Shown in pieces: positions 1-12,538 of a stretch of DNA of 64,000 bases (position 1 is its first letter; each line of letters opens with the position of its first letter). The DNA comes from Diaporthe sp. PMI_573 (Eukaryota; Ascomycota; Sordariomycetes; Diaporthales; Diaporthaceae): NCBI GenBank assembly GCA_021399435.1, contig JAJTUP010000020.1, positions 372,001 to 436,000 of the forward strand, read 5' to 3'. A program made the translations under genes and the position numbers. Under the pieces are notes generated by a model. It saw only the letters and a list, made by a program, of their open reading frames with translations. It searched no databases and was not told the origin of the DNA.

Positions 1-65
1 AAATTGAACCTCGCACTACCCTTAGCTGTTACATCTATACTACACGGTGCAATTGTTGCTAGCTA

Positions 66-3000
66 TCAAGTGCTCTGGAGGGGTTGGTTGTGCTCGCCTC
101 GCTTCTTATTGATCCACGCAGACAGCTCGTCCGCCATCATAAACCCCACAGGGTGTCCCCTCTTCATCGCCACGTCCAGCGGCGTCTGCCCGTTGTTATC
201 CGTCGCCCCCGGATCGGCGCCGTGATGCAGCAGGATCCTGATGACCTCGACCGAGCTGCCCCACTGCACCGCCTGGGACAGCGCGGTCCTGCCCTCGTTA
301 TCACGGCGCTCGATCCCGACCTGGCCCGTCGCGAGCAGCGTCGAGACGCACTCCGGGCCCCACTGGATAGCCCACATCATCGGCGTCCAGCCGTCGACGT
401 CGGGGTCGTCGATCCCGGGGCAGTCGTGGTGCAGGAGGCACAGCAGCACCTCGTGCGTGCCCGCCTGGCATGCGAAATGGATAGCACTCTTCTTATCCTT
501 GAAGTTCACGGCGGCCTTGTCGATCCCCGCGTGCCGCAGCAGCGCATCAGCACCGGCTACATTGCCCATGATGGCCGCCCACATGAGCGGCGTCTTCCCA
601 TCATTGTCCGGCAGGTTGACATCGACGCCCTCCGTGTCGAGGAGCTGCTTGAGGGGTGCGATCCCACCCCCCTCGGCGGCGCGGCTCAGGGTCGTGCGGC
701 CAGCGTTTTCTTGGTGGTTGACATTGACACCAGGGAGTGCGGTCAGGGCCTTGACGATGAGCACGTGCTCGGAGCCGGCCGCGTAGAAGAGCGGCGTCAT
801 CCCCTTCCAGTCCGTGTCGTCCAGCCTGCAGTCCTCGCGCTGTGCGAGGGCCGCGCAGATCTCCTCGTGGCCGTTGCAGGCGGCGAACGAGAGCGCGGTG
901 CGGCTCCTGGTCCCCTCCATGTTGATGTCTGTCCGCTGGTCGGCGAGCAGGGCCTGGACGCAGCCGAGATGCCCGCGGTGTGCGGCAACTGTCAGAGCTG
1001 TGTGCTCGTCGGCGATGTGCCGGTTGGGGTCCGCGTCATGTTCGAGAAGGAGCTTGACGATGCCCTCGTAGCCTCCGCGGGACGCCCAGAAGAGTGCCTC
1101 GTTGAGTGTCAGTTGAGAGATCGTGCTGTTGCCTGCTATGATGCCAGCGAGGGTCTCCCCGAGCCCGAAATAGGCTGCCAGGGTGGCAGGCTCAGAGGAA
1201 CTCGGGAATATCTCCCCCTGGGCCTCCTTTTCCGTCCGAACGAACGACACCCAGTCGGTGCACTCGTTGGCGGAGCAATCTAGAAGCCTCTTCGCATTCT
1301 CTCTAAGGTTTCCCGCGACTTCTTTCTCGCACGCGGCAAAATGGCTGAACCAGTGCGAGGCGGCGTATTCGTAGAAGTGTAGATGCGAGATCTGAGCCCG
1401 GGTTCGCGTCCTCTTTTGGGTCACAGGCTCCGCGAACATATCAGCGAAACCAAAACCATCCCATGGCTCGTCATCTTCTTGAGAAGCGTCTGCATCAATA
1501 TCTGCAGGCGTGTTCACATCATCGTCGGATAGCCTGTCCTCCAAATCGCCCAGGAGGAGATACTTGACACACCTCCCCATGAGCTGCTCATTCAGCTCGC
1601 GGCGGCGCTGCTCCTTCTCCTTGTCTGTGACTCTTTTGTTCTTCTTGGCTGCTGCCATATTCCCCCACTCAGACGGCCGGGCCGTGAGAAGCAGCTCCAG
1701 CAGCGACTGGTGCACAAGGCGCACCCTCAAAGTTTTCCCATTCGCCGACTCATCCAACGTTGCCACGAACGGGCGAATGAGACTGAGGAAGTCTATTTCC
1801 TCCGCCGCCTCATTCAAAAGAACCAAGCTCTCACCATTCTCGGCATCGTCTATGTTTGCTGCCCTCGCGAGCTCATCGATGGTCATGGGCCTCCGGGCCA
1901 CTGCGAGGGTCTCCAGGGCCCGCTCCAAGATCTCCCGATCATTGCATGTGGCTGATTCGGCGTCTGTAAAGAGCTGTTCATACCAGTCAACCAACTTCGG
2001 ATCGGTCTGGAGGAACTCCAGACATTTCTCGATTCGATGCTCGTTCTTGGCGCCTGCCAGAGAAGCCATTGCCATGTGCAGCCAGATGGCGGAGCCCCGG
2101 GCTTGCTTAGCTAGCTGCTCTATGGCTTTCTCTCGCACCGTGTTGTCTTCGATCTGTCGAAGAGGCTTGGCTGCCAGGTGCTTAGCCAGGACGCGATCGC
2201 GCTCCTCGGTGGGTTTCATGTCGATATGGAAAAGGGGTATCCTGTGCGCTGGCTCAGTCACGGCCCCTTTCTCTGTCGTCCCAGAGCTGGTCAAGGTCTG
2301 TAGAATGTCGTCTCGCTGTCGCGAAGACACGAATACCTTGACAAGGGCACCGTTGGAGATGAGGTTCCTGAACAGAACAAGGAGAGCGCTCCTAACATCC
2401 TCCTCGCACTCATCGAGGCCGTCGAGGACGATGAATACCTGATCTCTAGAATCTTGGAGGGAGCTGCAGAGGAATTCTGAAAGCATGCCAGGCTTGTTGG
2501 ACGGCTTATCTAGGGTGACGGCCTGTCGCTTCTCGGACCAATCTTTGAACTTCTCCTTCAGTCCCGTCTTTGCCTGTAGCAGCTGGTACGTTAGGCTGCA
2601 GAGGATGAGTCGGAGCTCGTCGTCTTCCTGCTGCGTGCAGTAATAGGTCAAGACTGGCGCTCTTGCTTGTTCTCGTAGATACTTCGTAACGTATGCAGCC
2701 GTCGATGTCTTGCCACATCCCACGACTCCATACATGGTCAAGACACCATGAGGCCCATATGCCCAGTCGTCGAAGTTCTCCTCGGAAATGATCCAACAGC
2801 AAGCTTCATCCGATCTATCATCTTCATCGGTGCTGTGGTTGCCGATATGGTGTTGATTATACAAGTTGTCATCAACTAGAGATAGAATGAGTCAGTAATG
2901 ATGGTAAGATATAGAGTATTTGCTGTACCAAGATTGCGAACAGCCTCGTATGAGGTCTACGCACCGAAGTTCTCAGTCTGTTGATCCAATATCTTTTTCA

Positions 3001-4074
3001 CAGTCACAAGGGTCTCGACTTCCATCATCCTGGACAATTTGTCGGCGTGACCATTGAAATCGGTGACGAGCCCAGGGATCTCGGAGTGAAAAGTTTCTAG
3101 CATCCGTCTCATACGACTTTCCTCCTGCAAGAAGGCCATCACCTTGCTATAGAAAGCGAGTAGGGTCGAATAGCACGCGACCAGAATCTTGCGGATCATC
3201 AACTCTCATATCTCATGAAATGGGCAACAGAGCAAGGTGCGAGCTAACGTACGTTGTGGATGTCAAATGAAGCGCTATTGGCCCAAAGAACTGTGTTGCA
3301 CCGTTCAATGACCGGTACGTGGTCCAGAAATTCTCGAATGTGGCCGGTCAAGTTGTCATAGGCTCCACATATGCCTACAGCCATCTATGTCGTTTGCACA
3401 TGTTTAGTTAAACTGCGGCTATCAACGAGGCAGCCACCGTGGAAATATCTTACCGCAACAACGCCTTTGATGAGGCCCAATACAGCACCCAGGCTTGGCT
3501 CGGGGATCCAAGCAGCCACGAGATCGATCCAGCTGCAGATGCTGCTCACGTACTGCAGGCCGGCGGCCATTTTGCCCCTCTTGAGCCAAGAGTTTGACTG
3601 ATGCTGCTGGTCAGTCTCGTCAAGCTTCTCGAACAGTATTCTGACCGAGGTCTCGTTGGACAGATTCGCCCTCTCGTCATCGCTCAGCCGCGACCAAGCC
3701 TCGTCATATGCAGTGCCTGAGACCTTGGTATCAGGGGAATGGACCATTTTGGACTCATGGTCTGGAAGTCTAACGATATCGCATTTGCTGCCCGGTGCAT
3801 GAGCCTCCTCTTGGATAGCAGGGGGCTCGATCTCAATCTTTTCGTGATCCTCGACAGGCAAAACATGCGGAGCCTGCGATGAGGGATCTTTGTGTGCTGG
3901 TATGGCGGAATTTGGCAGACAGTTATCTTCTAGTAAAACGGCCGAGTCCGTCTTCTGAATGGTATTGTCATCGGCCTGCTCATGATCTTTGGGATGTGGA
4001 GACTTCGAGCGAGAACGGGAATGAAACATCCCCGAGAAAAATTGATGAATTCGGGACGGCTGGCAGATGGTCAT
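66..4074 (-). CDS. NACHT-ankyrin NLR-type receptor (STAND NTPase), 4 exons, 1,266 aa
   Basis: Exons read as 4074-3454, 3384-3253, 3202-2965 and 2875-66, with introns of 69, 50 and 89 bp and matching phases. The first ~330 residues are a Ser/Arg-rich start followed by a mostly helical region. That region loosely resembles the N-terminal domains placed before NACHT in fungal STAND proteins; I cannot assign the family. A NACHT NTPase follows: Walker A GVVGCGKTS near residue 380, Walker B VFIVLDGLDECEE about 100 residues later, then a sensor-like VKVFVSSRQRDD. From about residue 920 to the end there are roughly nine or ten ankyrin repeats with TPLMWAA / TALSQAV signatures. Both Walker motifs are intact, so an active ATP switch is expected. 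By family, such proteins act as intracellular non-self sensors that trigger incompatibility or cell death. The start ATG at 4074 is chosen because it opens the first long frame and every downstream junction keeps phase. The ligand is unknown. Confidence 0.85.
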
Positions 4075-5515
4075 GTATTAGCTTGAGGCATGCTACCTTG
4101 CATGAAAGGGTTCTACCTTATGGTCCGCCATGTTGTACTGCTTCACAAGGCTCGGGCAGAACGGGCATGAAAACGTAGCCTTGCAGCTATTCGCGGACGA
4201 CAACTATTGGGAATTTGGAACTTGCAGAGATTTGCTAATGGAGAGGAAAGTATATAAATGAGACAACTGTCAAGAACACATCTATCAGGAGATGGGGGTT
4301 ATTCCATCCTATATGGAGTGCAAGGGGTGCATTCCATCCCAGAAGGAGTACGAGACAGCGGGTGTGAAGTTGGTTGACGTGGGGCGCCACCCTGGCCGCT
4401 TCCCAAACACGCCTCCTGCATATGCACGTTTAACTTTCAGGAAGCAGGGTGCTCTGACTTTGTGTGTTAAGTGATGCAAATCAGTGGACGCCAGATTTTA
4501 TGCAATTATACGCGGTGTATTCTATTGTAAGATATACCGGGTTGTGACTCGTATGGTAAAGCCGGCTGTATAGAAATCTCTACGGTGACGTTATCTGAAT
4601 GGGTGCTACATTGTGGGCGTTTCAGCCCCCCATTGTGTACTAATTGTCACTTACTCAGGGCTTTTCAGCTCTTCAATTACGGTCACAGATATGTGGGAAG
4701 AATTATGGGAAACTGTGGACCGTCGCACGCTTTACGGGTCAGGGGACGGCCACAGTGATCGGCCAGTGGCTCGCTTCGACGCAGTGTGCACCTGCCAAAC
4801 CGCTTCTCAGCTTGGCCAAGCCTGCGGGAATGTGACCCTGCACCGAAACAGCAACACTGACCTGCGGGCTGGCCCGAAAAGAATCCTGCGTTAGGTTGGT
4901 TTGGGATCACATTTGGGACATAAAAATAACAACAAGCATTTACAATCGGGCACTCACGATCTGGTACTACTTGGTGTTGCCCTCCGTTAGAGGATTCTGC
5001 CGGGCAGTCAAGTACAAGATGGCACCACCCCTACAGCTCCCAACTACTGCATCCATATCGGACAATCTGATCAACATCAACTCTGGACCAACTCTTCTCT
5101 GCACCTCACTCTCTTGGTAATTCCACCACCGCAGGGCCGAGAACCAAACCCTGATGAGTTGGCAAGACCTTAGGAAGATTTAGTTGATGTCGCACGGTGA
5201 ACATTGGGTCTTCTCACCTTACAGCCCTTCGCTGCTGGATATATAGTTCACTAGCATTGAAGCCAGGGCCACTCTCCATAGTAAGCGTAAGATTGCTGCT
5301 GACCACATAGCTCATGAATGACAAGCATCCAGCTGAGAGTGTCATGGTCATCAGTCCATTCAGGTTACGGCCTGATGTGTATATGATGGTGCAATTTCGT
5401 CTCACCGCAGTCCCATATACCCCGCCTCACGCCCGATGAGTCACCTTATCTTCTCAAACTTAGGCTCAACAATACCAACCTCACCGTCTCAACATATTGC
5501 CCCAGAAAAGTCGCC
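4075..5515. other. intergenic, no gene supported
   Basis: This 1.4-kb stretch lies between divergently transcribed genes and must hold both promoters. Only short frames without family features occur. Nothing else is recognised. Confidence 0.6.
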
Positions 5516-6821
5516 ATGGCGGATGAGGACTTGATGGCCCAAACACTCCTGAAGGAGTTATCGCAGACGCGGTATGCCTGCTCTGATCTCACGAAGCTGA
5601 ACGGCGGGACAGCAAACTTTCTGTACCGTGGTAGATTGCTCAAGCCTCTAGACCTACCGGATGGAGCGGCGGAATCAGCCACGGAAACGGTGGTCGTCAA
5701 GCATTCCGAAGGCTTCTCGCCTGGCAATCGGGATTTCCTGCTCGATATCACACGCTGTGTAATGATTACACCTATGTCCGATAGTCATGTCAGCACGGGT
5801 TCTGACCTCCCCTGTTTTCTCTAGGTTTTTGAAGAGTCTATGCTTCAAGCACTCGCAGATTTCTCGTGCACTACTCGTTCCGCACAAACGGTTGTGAGGT
5901 CACCACGTCTTTACTTGTTTGACCGAAAGACAAACACACAGGTCCTGGAAGATTGCTCAGATACGACAGACCTGAAGATGATATTGACATCATCCATGGT
6001 AAAAGAAATTCTGCCGGGCAGCAGTCCTGAATCGGTGGGCTATGACGTAGGGTCCTGGCTCCGTTCCTATCACCATTGGACGTCAGAGCCAGGGCAAGCT
6101 CGACTGCGAGCAACTATCGGGCAGAACACAGAGGCGCGAAGGTTGAAACGCGAGATCACCTACGACAGTTTTCTTGAAATACTTGAAACCTACCCAGGGC
6201 TTATCGAAGGACACTTGGATGCGTTAAAAAGCATAAAGGTTGCAATGACAGCAGAGTTCGAGCTTAATGAGCCACCAATGGGAGACGACGGCAGCTGGGG
6301 GCTCATACACGGCGATTTCTGGTCGGGCAAGTAAGTCGTCGAAATTAAGTAAAATCGGTCTGGGGAAAACAACTAATTGCGTCGCACGTATCAGTGTTCT
6401 AGTTCCGAATGCCAAATGGCAAGAGAGTCGATCCCCTGGCCATGCGCCCAACCGGCTGTTCGTGATTGACTGGGAGCTGGCTCAGTTCGGCCACCGGGCT
6501 ATCGATATCGGTGGAATGCTGGCCGACCTTTACGAACGGAATCATTTTAAGGATAGCGATGCTGTCCTTCCAGCTATGAAAGGATTCGCAGATGGCTACG
6601 GACGGATAAGTGACGAGATGGCTTTTCGGACCGCCATTCACGCCGGCGTCCACTTGATATGCTGGCACATCAGGCGTAACCCAAACCTTCCTTTGTCGGC
6701 GCCGATGGAGAAAGTCCTCTCTGCATTAACAATCGGAAGGGATTTGGTTCTGAAAGGGTGGGAGAAGGACAGATTGTGGTTAGAAAATAGCGTGCTGGCG
6801 GCGTTATTTGCGGAGCGTTAG
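5516..6821 (+). CDS. APH-family phosphotransferase (kinase-like), 3 exons, 391 aa
   Basis: Exons are 5516-5758, 5825-6330 and 6395-6821 (introns 66 and 64 bp), giving a 391-residue protein. The second junction restores the catalytic loop LIHGDFWSGNVLV (residues ~240-253), which is the Brenner-type HGDxxxxN motif of aminoglycoside phosphotransferase-like kinases. About 20 residues later comes FVIDWELAQFG, the metal-binding Asp segment. The N-terminal lobe holds an ATP-lobe-like stretch ending in TVVVKHSEGF (lysine in VVKH). Both catalytic Asp residues are present, so the enzyme is probably active. Family members in fungi phosphorylate small molecules such as aminoglycoside-like compounds, choline or methylthioribose; the substrate cannot be read from sequence. 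Neighbours give no pathway context. Confidence 0.8.
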
Positions 6822-7335
6822 CAGCTGGCGATGAAGGAAGCTAAAAGCGTTATTCTTCGTCCTGAGAATTTCCATAGTGGGTACTTTGACCTGCTGAGGA
6901 GTTGAATATTCAGGCGAGAACACACGCACTCATCCAATTGGATCACCTAGTTCCTCAACGTGGCTGGCAAAGTTTGAGGGTGAGAATCGGAACCCCTACT
7001 ACCCCTCCATATTCTGAGGTGCCTCTTATTCACGGCTCATATTTCAAAGTTACGGGCTTCGGGCTGTCAAGATGTACTTTTTGACAAGGATATTAGCAAG
7101 TACATTTATCTTACTAGGGATGACGTTGATGTCAGGCCGAGATGGAGATGTCTTCACGATGGCTCGTTGTAGAGGTGGCTCGTATCAATGTTCAACGAAT
7201 AGAAATATCCTCCTGATCTCAAATGATGAATAATTTTAGGTTCTTATTTGCAAGTCCATATGCATTCATATATACAGTGAATTATATCGCTTTAAAGTAT
7301 GTGATATGCCCATTCCCAGTAGCGAGTTGGTTTCT
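6822..7335. other. intergenic between convergent genes
   Basis: About 0.5 kb of AT-leaning sequence between two genes that end towards each other; presumably 3' UTRs. Nothing else is recognised. Confidence 0.5.
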
Positions 7336-8013
7336 CTACACCATCTTGGGGACAACAATCTCCTTGATAGACCAGACCTTGCCATTCTGGCTGCTCGACA
7401 GACCCGAGTAGGTCGACTTCTGCGCGGTGGAAATGGTCTTTCCAAAGTCGACGTCAGATCCGGCGAGAGTAATCTCAGTGTCGATGTACCTCTGCTCGGC
7501 AACAGTAGGGCTGCAGCCGTTGTTGCACTCAGTGCCGGTGCCGTAGCCGCGCATGAAGGGCCCAGACTTGTGCTCGAACGAGCTGAGCTCCTTGCCGCTG
7601 TCGGCATCGCTGACGGTCTGGCGCCAGGTGTCGTTATCCTCGAGCAGCTCGTAGACGATCTTGACCTTCTGGGTGCCGGACACGGGGCTCGCGGTGCCAT
7701 CCAGCTGGCCGAAGGAACCGAAGAGCGAGGCCCGCACGCACCACTGGCCCTTGACGGCGCCACACCACGAGTTGTCGGCCCAGGACTCGAGAGTCGTCTG
7801 GACAAGGTCGCCGGTGCCGTTGGACATGCCGGGCCACAGGAATAGGACGCCGTTCTGGCTGGAAGGAGCTTCGCCGGGGACGAGGGTTGTGACGGCCTTG
7901 ATGATGGTCGAGGTGGTTGGGCCAAGAGAGACGGACCCTCCCCAATTGTCGGCTTGGGACACGCCGAGCATGGCAGCGGCAACAGCCGCCTGGAAGACTC
8001 CTGAGTAATGCAT
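7336..8013 (-). CDS. small secreted protein of unknown function, 225 aa
   Basis: Single open exon starting with a clear signal peptide (MHYSGVFQAAVAAAMLGVSQA, likely cleaved after SQA). The mature part is about 204 residues, rich in Ser, Thr, Gly and aromatic residues, with alternating beta-like segments. It has four mature Cys, two of them in a Cys-Asn-Asn-Gly-Cys turn near residue 163. The pattern of short strands and Trp/Gly turns (LFLWPGMSNGTGD, SWCGAVKGQWCV) suggests a jelly-roll or concanavalin-like secreted fold, as in several fungal wall-active hydrolases. I do not recognise catalytic residues of a named family. It could be a wall protein, a polysaccharide-active enzyme or an effector. 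Gene reality is well supported by length, signal peptide and GC-rich codons. Confidence 0.75.
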   Translation of the reverse strand: MHYSGVFQAAVAAAMLGVSQADNWGGSVSLGPTTSTIIKAVTTLVPGEAPSSQNGVLFLWPGMSNGTGDLVQTTLESWADNSWCGAVKGQWCVRASLFGSFGQLDGTASPVSGTQKVKIVYELLEDNDTWRQTVSDADSGKELSSFEHKSGPFMRGYGTGTECNNGCSPTVAEQRYIDTEITLAGSDVDFGKTISTAQKSTYSGLSSSQNGKVWSIKEIVVPKMV

Positions 8014-10006
8014 AATGAATGGTGAGTTAACGAGAGACGTTTAAGGAGTGAAGATGTATGTTGCTTGGAGCTCAGGAGTGAAATGAATGATGCCGAGAGC
8101 AAACTTTAACAACCTGTTGGGGGCTGCCAGGCATTTTATCTTCCCGGCCGGCCGACCGACCTCGAGAGACATTGTTTACGATCGTGGGCCCACGCAAAAG
8201 GCCTGTCGTTCTAGAAGACCAAGCAAGTGGCCTTCTCCTGGTCGGGAATTTTGCCTTGTCCACCAATGAGAAATTGTGCCGTGCTGTCAAGCCCAAGTGA
8301 CGGGCACTATCCGCCTGCTCTCGGCTCCCTGTAACATTTGTATTTTCTGCCACTTTTGGTCGTGTTCGGCCCTCGGCAGTGCCGCTGGACATGTAAAGCG
8401 GAGAACGGGTTGTTTGAAACTAACATCCATTTAAAGTTAAGGAGTAGAATTAAGGCCACTTTGGTGGGGACTACTCCTCGAAACATCCACCCAGATTCCC
8501 ACTATCGTGCTTTCAACTGCGGCAAGCGAGGAAAATGATTCGACTCGGTCTGACGCTAGGCGAGGGGTGCAGCATGTTTTGCATACCAGATTCGCCCAAT
8601 TGCCGATGCAACAGCTAGCTCCGGGACTTCTCAATCCTGTACCAGAGTCACATTGAGCCTTTTCAACGTTTGGAAGCAGTAGAACACTGAGTTGAAGAAT
8701 CAGTATTGATGACTGTTCCCCTGAGTCAATCCTCCACGGGAAGTTGTTTCAGATGCCCTCTTTGGCTTCTTTGACGGACATTGGGTTCCCGTGGTTGTCC
8801 AAAAGAGGACAACATGGTCCGGCATGGGTCGAGAATGAACCGGGGTTTCCCAGTCTCTACGAAATAGTTCCGGCCGATTGATTCATTGACGGGCTAGTTA
8901 GACCGTCCATCCACAACCACACGTACTTACCCACTCATCTTTCAATCAGAACCACCCAAGCTAATCATTTTCAGCAACCTCTCTCCGAAATCTCCATACT
9001 ATGAATCCAGGCCCCAGTGTAGACAGCGGGCTAGCTATTGCCTATTAGCCAGACACAAATTTCCTCCTGAATCTGAACCTTGGAATACGACGACCTGAAG
9101 GGGCTGCTACATTCGTGGATCGGGCACTCGGCCGAGCAAGTCAGCACGCAGCATAACTTGAAGCTCCCTGTATGGGTATAAGCTTCAATTTGGCCCACCT
9201 TTTCTTCAGGAACAATAGATTGGCCACCTCCTGCTGGAACGACTGCTTATTGCGCACAAGATAATTTCCAGACACTGTGATGACCAACAACTCAGTAACT
9301 CACATCAAATACATTATTACCGTGACACCGCCACGTCTTCAAAAGTCGCAACGCGTCATTGTGGAGCTACCTGTGGCTTGATTCCCATCTACCTGGTTAC
9401 CTGTAGCCTGCAGGAGGTTATCCTATAGGAGGCCTTCCTATAGGAGGCTATTCTACAAGAGGTTTTATTATGGCAGGTTATCCTATAGGAGGTTCTCCTT
9501 AGAGAGGCTATTCTATAGGAGGTTGTCCTATGTGGGGCTGCGAGCGGACACCCGAGCAAAGCTTGTTCTCACAAATAACAATCTCCAACCCCCGACCAGT
9601 AGTGCAACCCGACCAGGATCAAGACACCTGAGCGACGATCTTGTAATTATCACAGAGTGACTCGAGGGTGTTTTGACAACTCGTAGCGTCTGGCCCATAA
9701 TTCCATGCCTCAACCGCCAGCCCCGTTGTACATCCTTCTCTACAAAACCGGTTTGGTGCCTTTTTCTGGGATTGCAGAGTCACTTTCAAAGTTTACTGGC
9801 CAGAACTCAGCTTCAAAAATTGACCGAAAGCTTGAGTGCATGTATCTCCTGCCATTTCCCATTCCATAATTGGCAGGTAATCATCTCCGACCATATCTAG
9901 AACTACACCCTCATTGTGTCGCGCAACAATGTATGGAATGTTGCTCTCATTCATTCTGTTCGGCAACATTACGACTTGGGATGCTGCTACTGTCTTGTTT
10001 TACTGG
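8014..10006. other. long intergenic region with one repeat patch
   Basis: About 2 kb without a supported gene. The first ~100 bp is the promoter and leader of the secreted-protein gene. The only structure seen is the 15-bp repeat patch near 9.4-9.5 kb and its conserved flanks. Remaining frames are short. Confidence 0.55.
9413..9536 (+). repeat. 15-bp repeat patch, locus A (GYPIG-type unit)
   Basis: About eight tandem degenerate copies of the 15-mer GGTTATCCTATAGGA. Read in the + frame the units give Gly-Tyr-Pro-Ile-Gly-like pentapeptides, with one in-frame TAG. The upstream flank near 9348 (CATTGTGGAGCTACCTGTGG) and the downstream flank near 9542 (GAGCGGACACCCGAGCAAA) recur around the 18.0-18.4 kb patch. 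The three patches are therefore probably copies of one element. Confidence 0.8.
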
Positions 10007-12433
10007 TCAGCCCATGACTAAGTGAACATCTTCGAGATTATGCTTCTCCCATTTATCCTTGCCAACAACGCCCGAGGCCCTCCGATATATAATTCTATCG
10101 ATCCACTCTACCCAAAGAACACCATAGACGTCTTTAAAGACGTTATCCAGTATTTCTTCTTCGTCTTCGCTGTAGGGTCGCCAGCTATTAAAATCAGTTG
10201 TGATTTCCCGCCTAAAACAGATCGCAACAAGCTCGACCTCAAAGGCGCGGCCAGAACTAGCTTCTGGAAAGCGCAAGATGTCGTCTGGCCCCTGGAGATA
10301 CAGTCGTCCGCAGTATTCACCACGAGCATTCAACAGCCCAACAGCAGTAAGATATTCCGGGCATCTACTTAGTTGACTGTCCGAGAAATAGGTTTTGGGG
10401 AACAGAGCGGCGGAGAACCACCCATGCTTAGTGTTGCAAGAGATGTACGGTGTTTGTAATGGACCGGGGGAATCAGTTTCCTGGCTACCGGTGGCGATCG
10501 GCACTGGCAACCAGAAGTACTCGTCATCCAATGCGGCGGCGTGTTGGTAGATGTACTTCCCAAGACCATGCGGTGGGGGTTTGTAATAGCCATACTCGCG
10601 CCAATCTGCGCCGAGAATCTCTTCGGGCTTCTCCCTTGTCCAGCCTTGAGGGAGGTCACAATTGGTGTTGATGAATTTGTCACGGAAACGGAACCAGTGA
10701 GATTGTATGGGTCGCACCTCAATAGCCTCTGGGGTCTCTTGGGTGAACCATTGGGTGATGGGAATCGTCCAGGAGTCCCTGCGGTCCCTAACTTTGAATG
10801 TTTCCTCGTCGGAGACGCACAAATTAGGGGTCCTCCAACTGACCCACGACCATGAAGGTAACCGAGACGCTAGGGCGGGACGATCTGTTCTCCCAGAATC
10901 CTCACGCTTTGTCATTTCTGCAAAGCGTCCCAGTGATGAATGCCACATTAGCGCAGAATCGAAAGCGGTTTCCGGCAGCCCAAAGAGAAACCCGCCCTCG
11001 GAAGTACGGCTAAGAAGAGAGAGCAGGCCGCTTATTCCGGGCAGAGCGTCCTCAGGGAATGAGAGGTTCCGAGCGTTGTATTGAGACAAAATCACATTCA
11101 AAGAACCAAGGTATGGCACCCCTTTGAGCAGGTAGGAAAGATGAGCATCAACGGCCCATCGATCAGTGTAGGTGTTCTCTGACGGGATGAGCTCCTCCAT
11201 CCAGTAAGCACACGAGCAATGCCAATGTATCTGACCGCCTGCAAATATAAGACGTCTTTGGGAGAGGAAAAACTCCTGGAATGTCCAGCCGCGATCGAAG
11301 TAGGGCGAAGCCCCGGTCTCAAAATCAGGGCGGCGGTGGAAAATGACCTTTTCACGCTCAAACACGGGTGTCAATCTCTGATCGACCCGTCGCGGAGGTG
11401 ATATTCCCTTGAGGCCCAAAATTCCGTCGACTGCATCGCCATCGCAGGACACGATTGTCAGCTTTGCCGTGGCGTAGATGGCACCCATCAATCCGAGCTG
11501 TGTGAGCAGGTGTGTCTCGTCGTCCTGAACTATGCAGACTGCATCCACCCAGAGGTAGCGTTCGTCGATGGCTTGTGTGAGCTCAATCGCATGCCGGAGG
11601 ATGGGGGCCATAGAGTTGCCGAGCCTCGACCCTTGCGATAATGCTCCTGGTTTCTGAAGATCCTTCAGCAGGTGGCGGGTCGTGCGAAAGCCAGCCGAAC
11701 CACTCCATCTGTAACTCAGCGCGACATATTCTGAGATGTTGACACCGGGAACGATACATTTCAACGCTGTGTCAATCACCCAAGCCGGGGATACAGCGTT
11801 GATTGTGAAAGGGTTCCGGCACTTGTCTTTGTGCTGTGTAAGACAGTCTCTTTTCCATCGCCTCGCCAGCCCCAAATCCACCCATTCTGGGTCAATAGCT
11901 CTCCCAAAGCCAGGCGTCTGAGGCTCATCGCAGGATCTAGCGATCAAGACTTTCCACATCCTCAAAAACCTCGGTCGGCAGAGAAAGTGTACAATGATCA
12001 CTGGGGTGGGTGGACCATCGGTATTATCCGAAGTGAACCAGACTTCGAATTGGCAGGTTATGAAGCCGGGCTTCTGGTCTAGTCCATTCCTTTGGCTTTC
12101 TTTCCTCTCATCGCCCTCACTGGCTTCTATCCTCACAGAGTGCTCGCCAATTCTACTCTGCGCGGCGTCGGCACCGCCATTGTTTGTCGTGTTATCCTCA
12201 TGCGTCTCACAGTGCTTGGAGAGTTCCTCCATAAAGTCGTTTCGAAAATTCTTAAATAAAGGACCATGGCCCAAACATGTAGCTTCGAAAAATGTCTCGA
12301 ATGACCCGTCAACTGTTTCACTTCCACAGGATTCGTCGCAATCTGAAAACATCCTTCGCAATTTCGCGCATACTGCGCAGGCATCGCTTGGCAGCGAGTT
12401 CTCGAGGCTTGGAGGCTGGTCAGGAGGATCCAT
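10007..12433 (-). CDS. HET-domain (heterokaryon incompatibility) protein, 808 aa
   Basis: Single exon of 808 codons. Residues ~236-400 carry the HET core. It begins YVALSYRWSG, continues through the conserved block ERYLWVDAVCIVQDDE, and then YATAKLTIVSCDG, the three motifs that define the family. Upstream lies a Cys-containing lead-in (residues ~20-32 and ~197-205) typical of HET proteins with DCLTQHKDKC-like spacing. Downstream is a long C-terminal part with GWTFQEFFLSQRRL, also standard. HET proteins in filamentous fungi trigger cell death after non-self recognition. The neighbouring coiled-coil gene lies just upstream on the same strand, 105 bp away. No frameshift or missing motif is seen, so the gene appears intact. 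Confidence 0.92.
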   Translation of the reverse strand: MDPPDQPPSLENSLPSDACAVCAKLRRMFSDCDESCGSETVDGSFETFFEATCLGHGPLFKNFRNDFMEELSKHCETHEDNTTNNGGADAAQSRIGEHSVRIEASEGDERKESQRNGLDQKPGFITCQFEVWFTSDNTDGPPTPVIIVHFLCRPRFLRMWKVLIARSCDEPQTPGFGRAIDPEWVDLGLARRWKRDCLTQHKDKCRNPFTINAVSPAWVIDTALKCIVPGVNISEYVALSYRWSGSAGFRTTRHLLKDLQKPGALSQGSRLGNSMAPILRHAIELTQAIDERYLWVDAVCIVQDDETHLLTQLGLMGAIYATAKLTIVSCDGDAVDGILGLKGISPPRRVDQRLTPVFEREKVIFHRRPDFETGASPYFDRGWTFQEFFLSQRRLIFAGGQIHWHCSCAYWMEELIPSENTYTDRWAVDAHLSYLLKGVPYLGSLNVILSQYNARNLSFPEDALPGISGLLSLLSRTSEGGFLFGLPETAFDSALMWHSSLGRFAEMTKREDSGRTDRPALASRLPSWSWVSWRTPNLCVSDEETFKVRDRRDSWTIPITQWFTQETPEAIEVRPIQSHWFRFRDKFINTNCDLPQGWTREKPEEILGADWREYGYYKPPPHGLGKYIYQHAAALDDEYFWLPVPIATGSQETDSPGPLQTPYISCNTKHGWFSAALFPKTYFSDSQLSRCPEYLTAVGLLNARGEYCGRLYLQGPDDILRFPEASSGRAFEVELVAICFRREITTDFNSWRPYSEDEEEILDNVFKDVYGVLWVEWIDRIIYRRASGVVGKDKWEKHNLEDVHLVMG

Positions 12434-12538
12434 CTGTTGAAAGGTCTACGTGGATATTTTTGGGGTCTGGTGTTGTAGTTCATCAAGTTTGTACGTAGGC
12501 TCGGATGAGATAGTGGCGGTCCTACCTGCAGCCTATTA

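Noticed and set aside
84..1283. A 399-codon open frame on the + strand
   Set aside because: It is antisense to the ankyrin part of the NLR gene; repeats and GC-rich codons keep the opposite frame open. No domain is seen.
4292..4474. Short frame with repeated ATTCCATCC strings
   Set aside because: 60 codons, no domain, and only two imperfect repeats.
7306..7845. A 179-codon open frame on the + strand
   Set aside because: Antisense to the secreted protein, which has a signal peptide and sensible codons.
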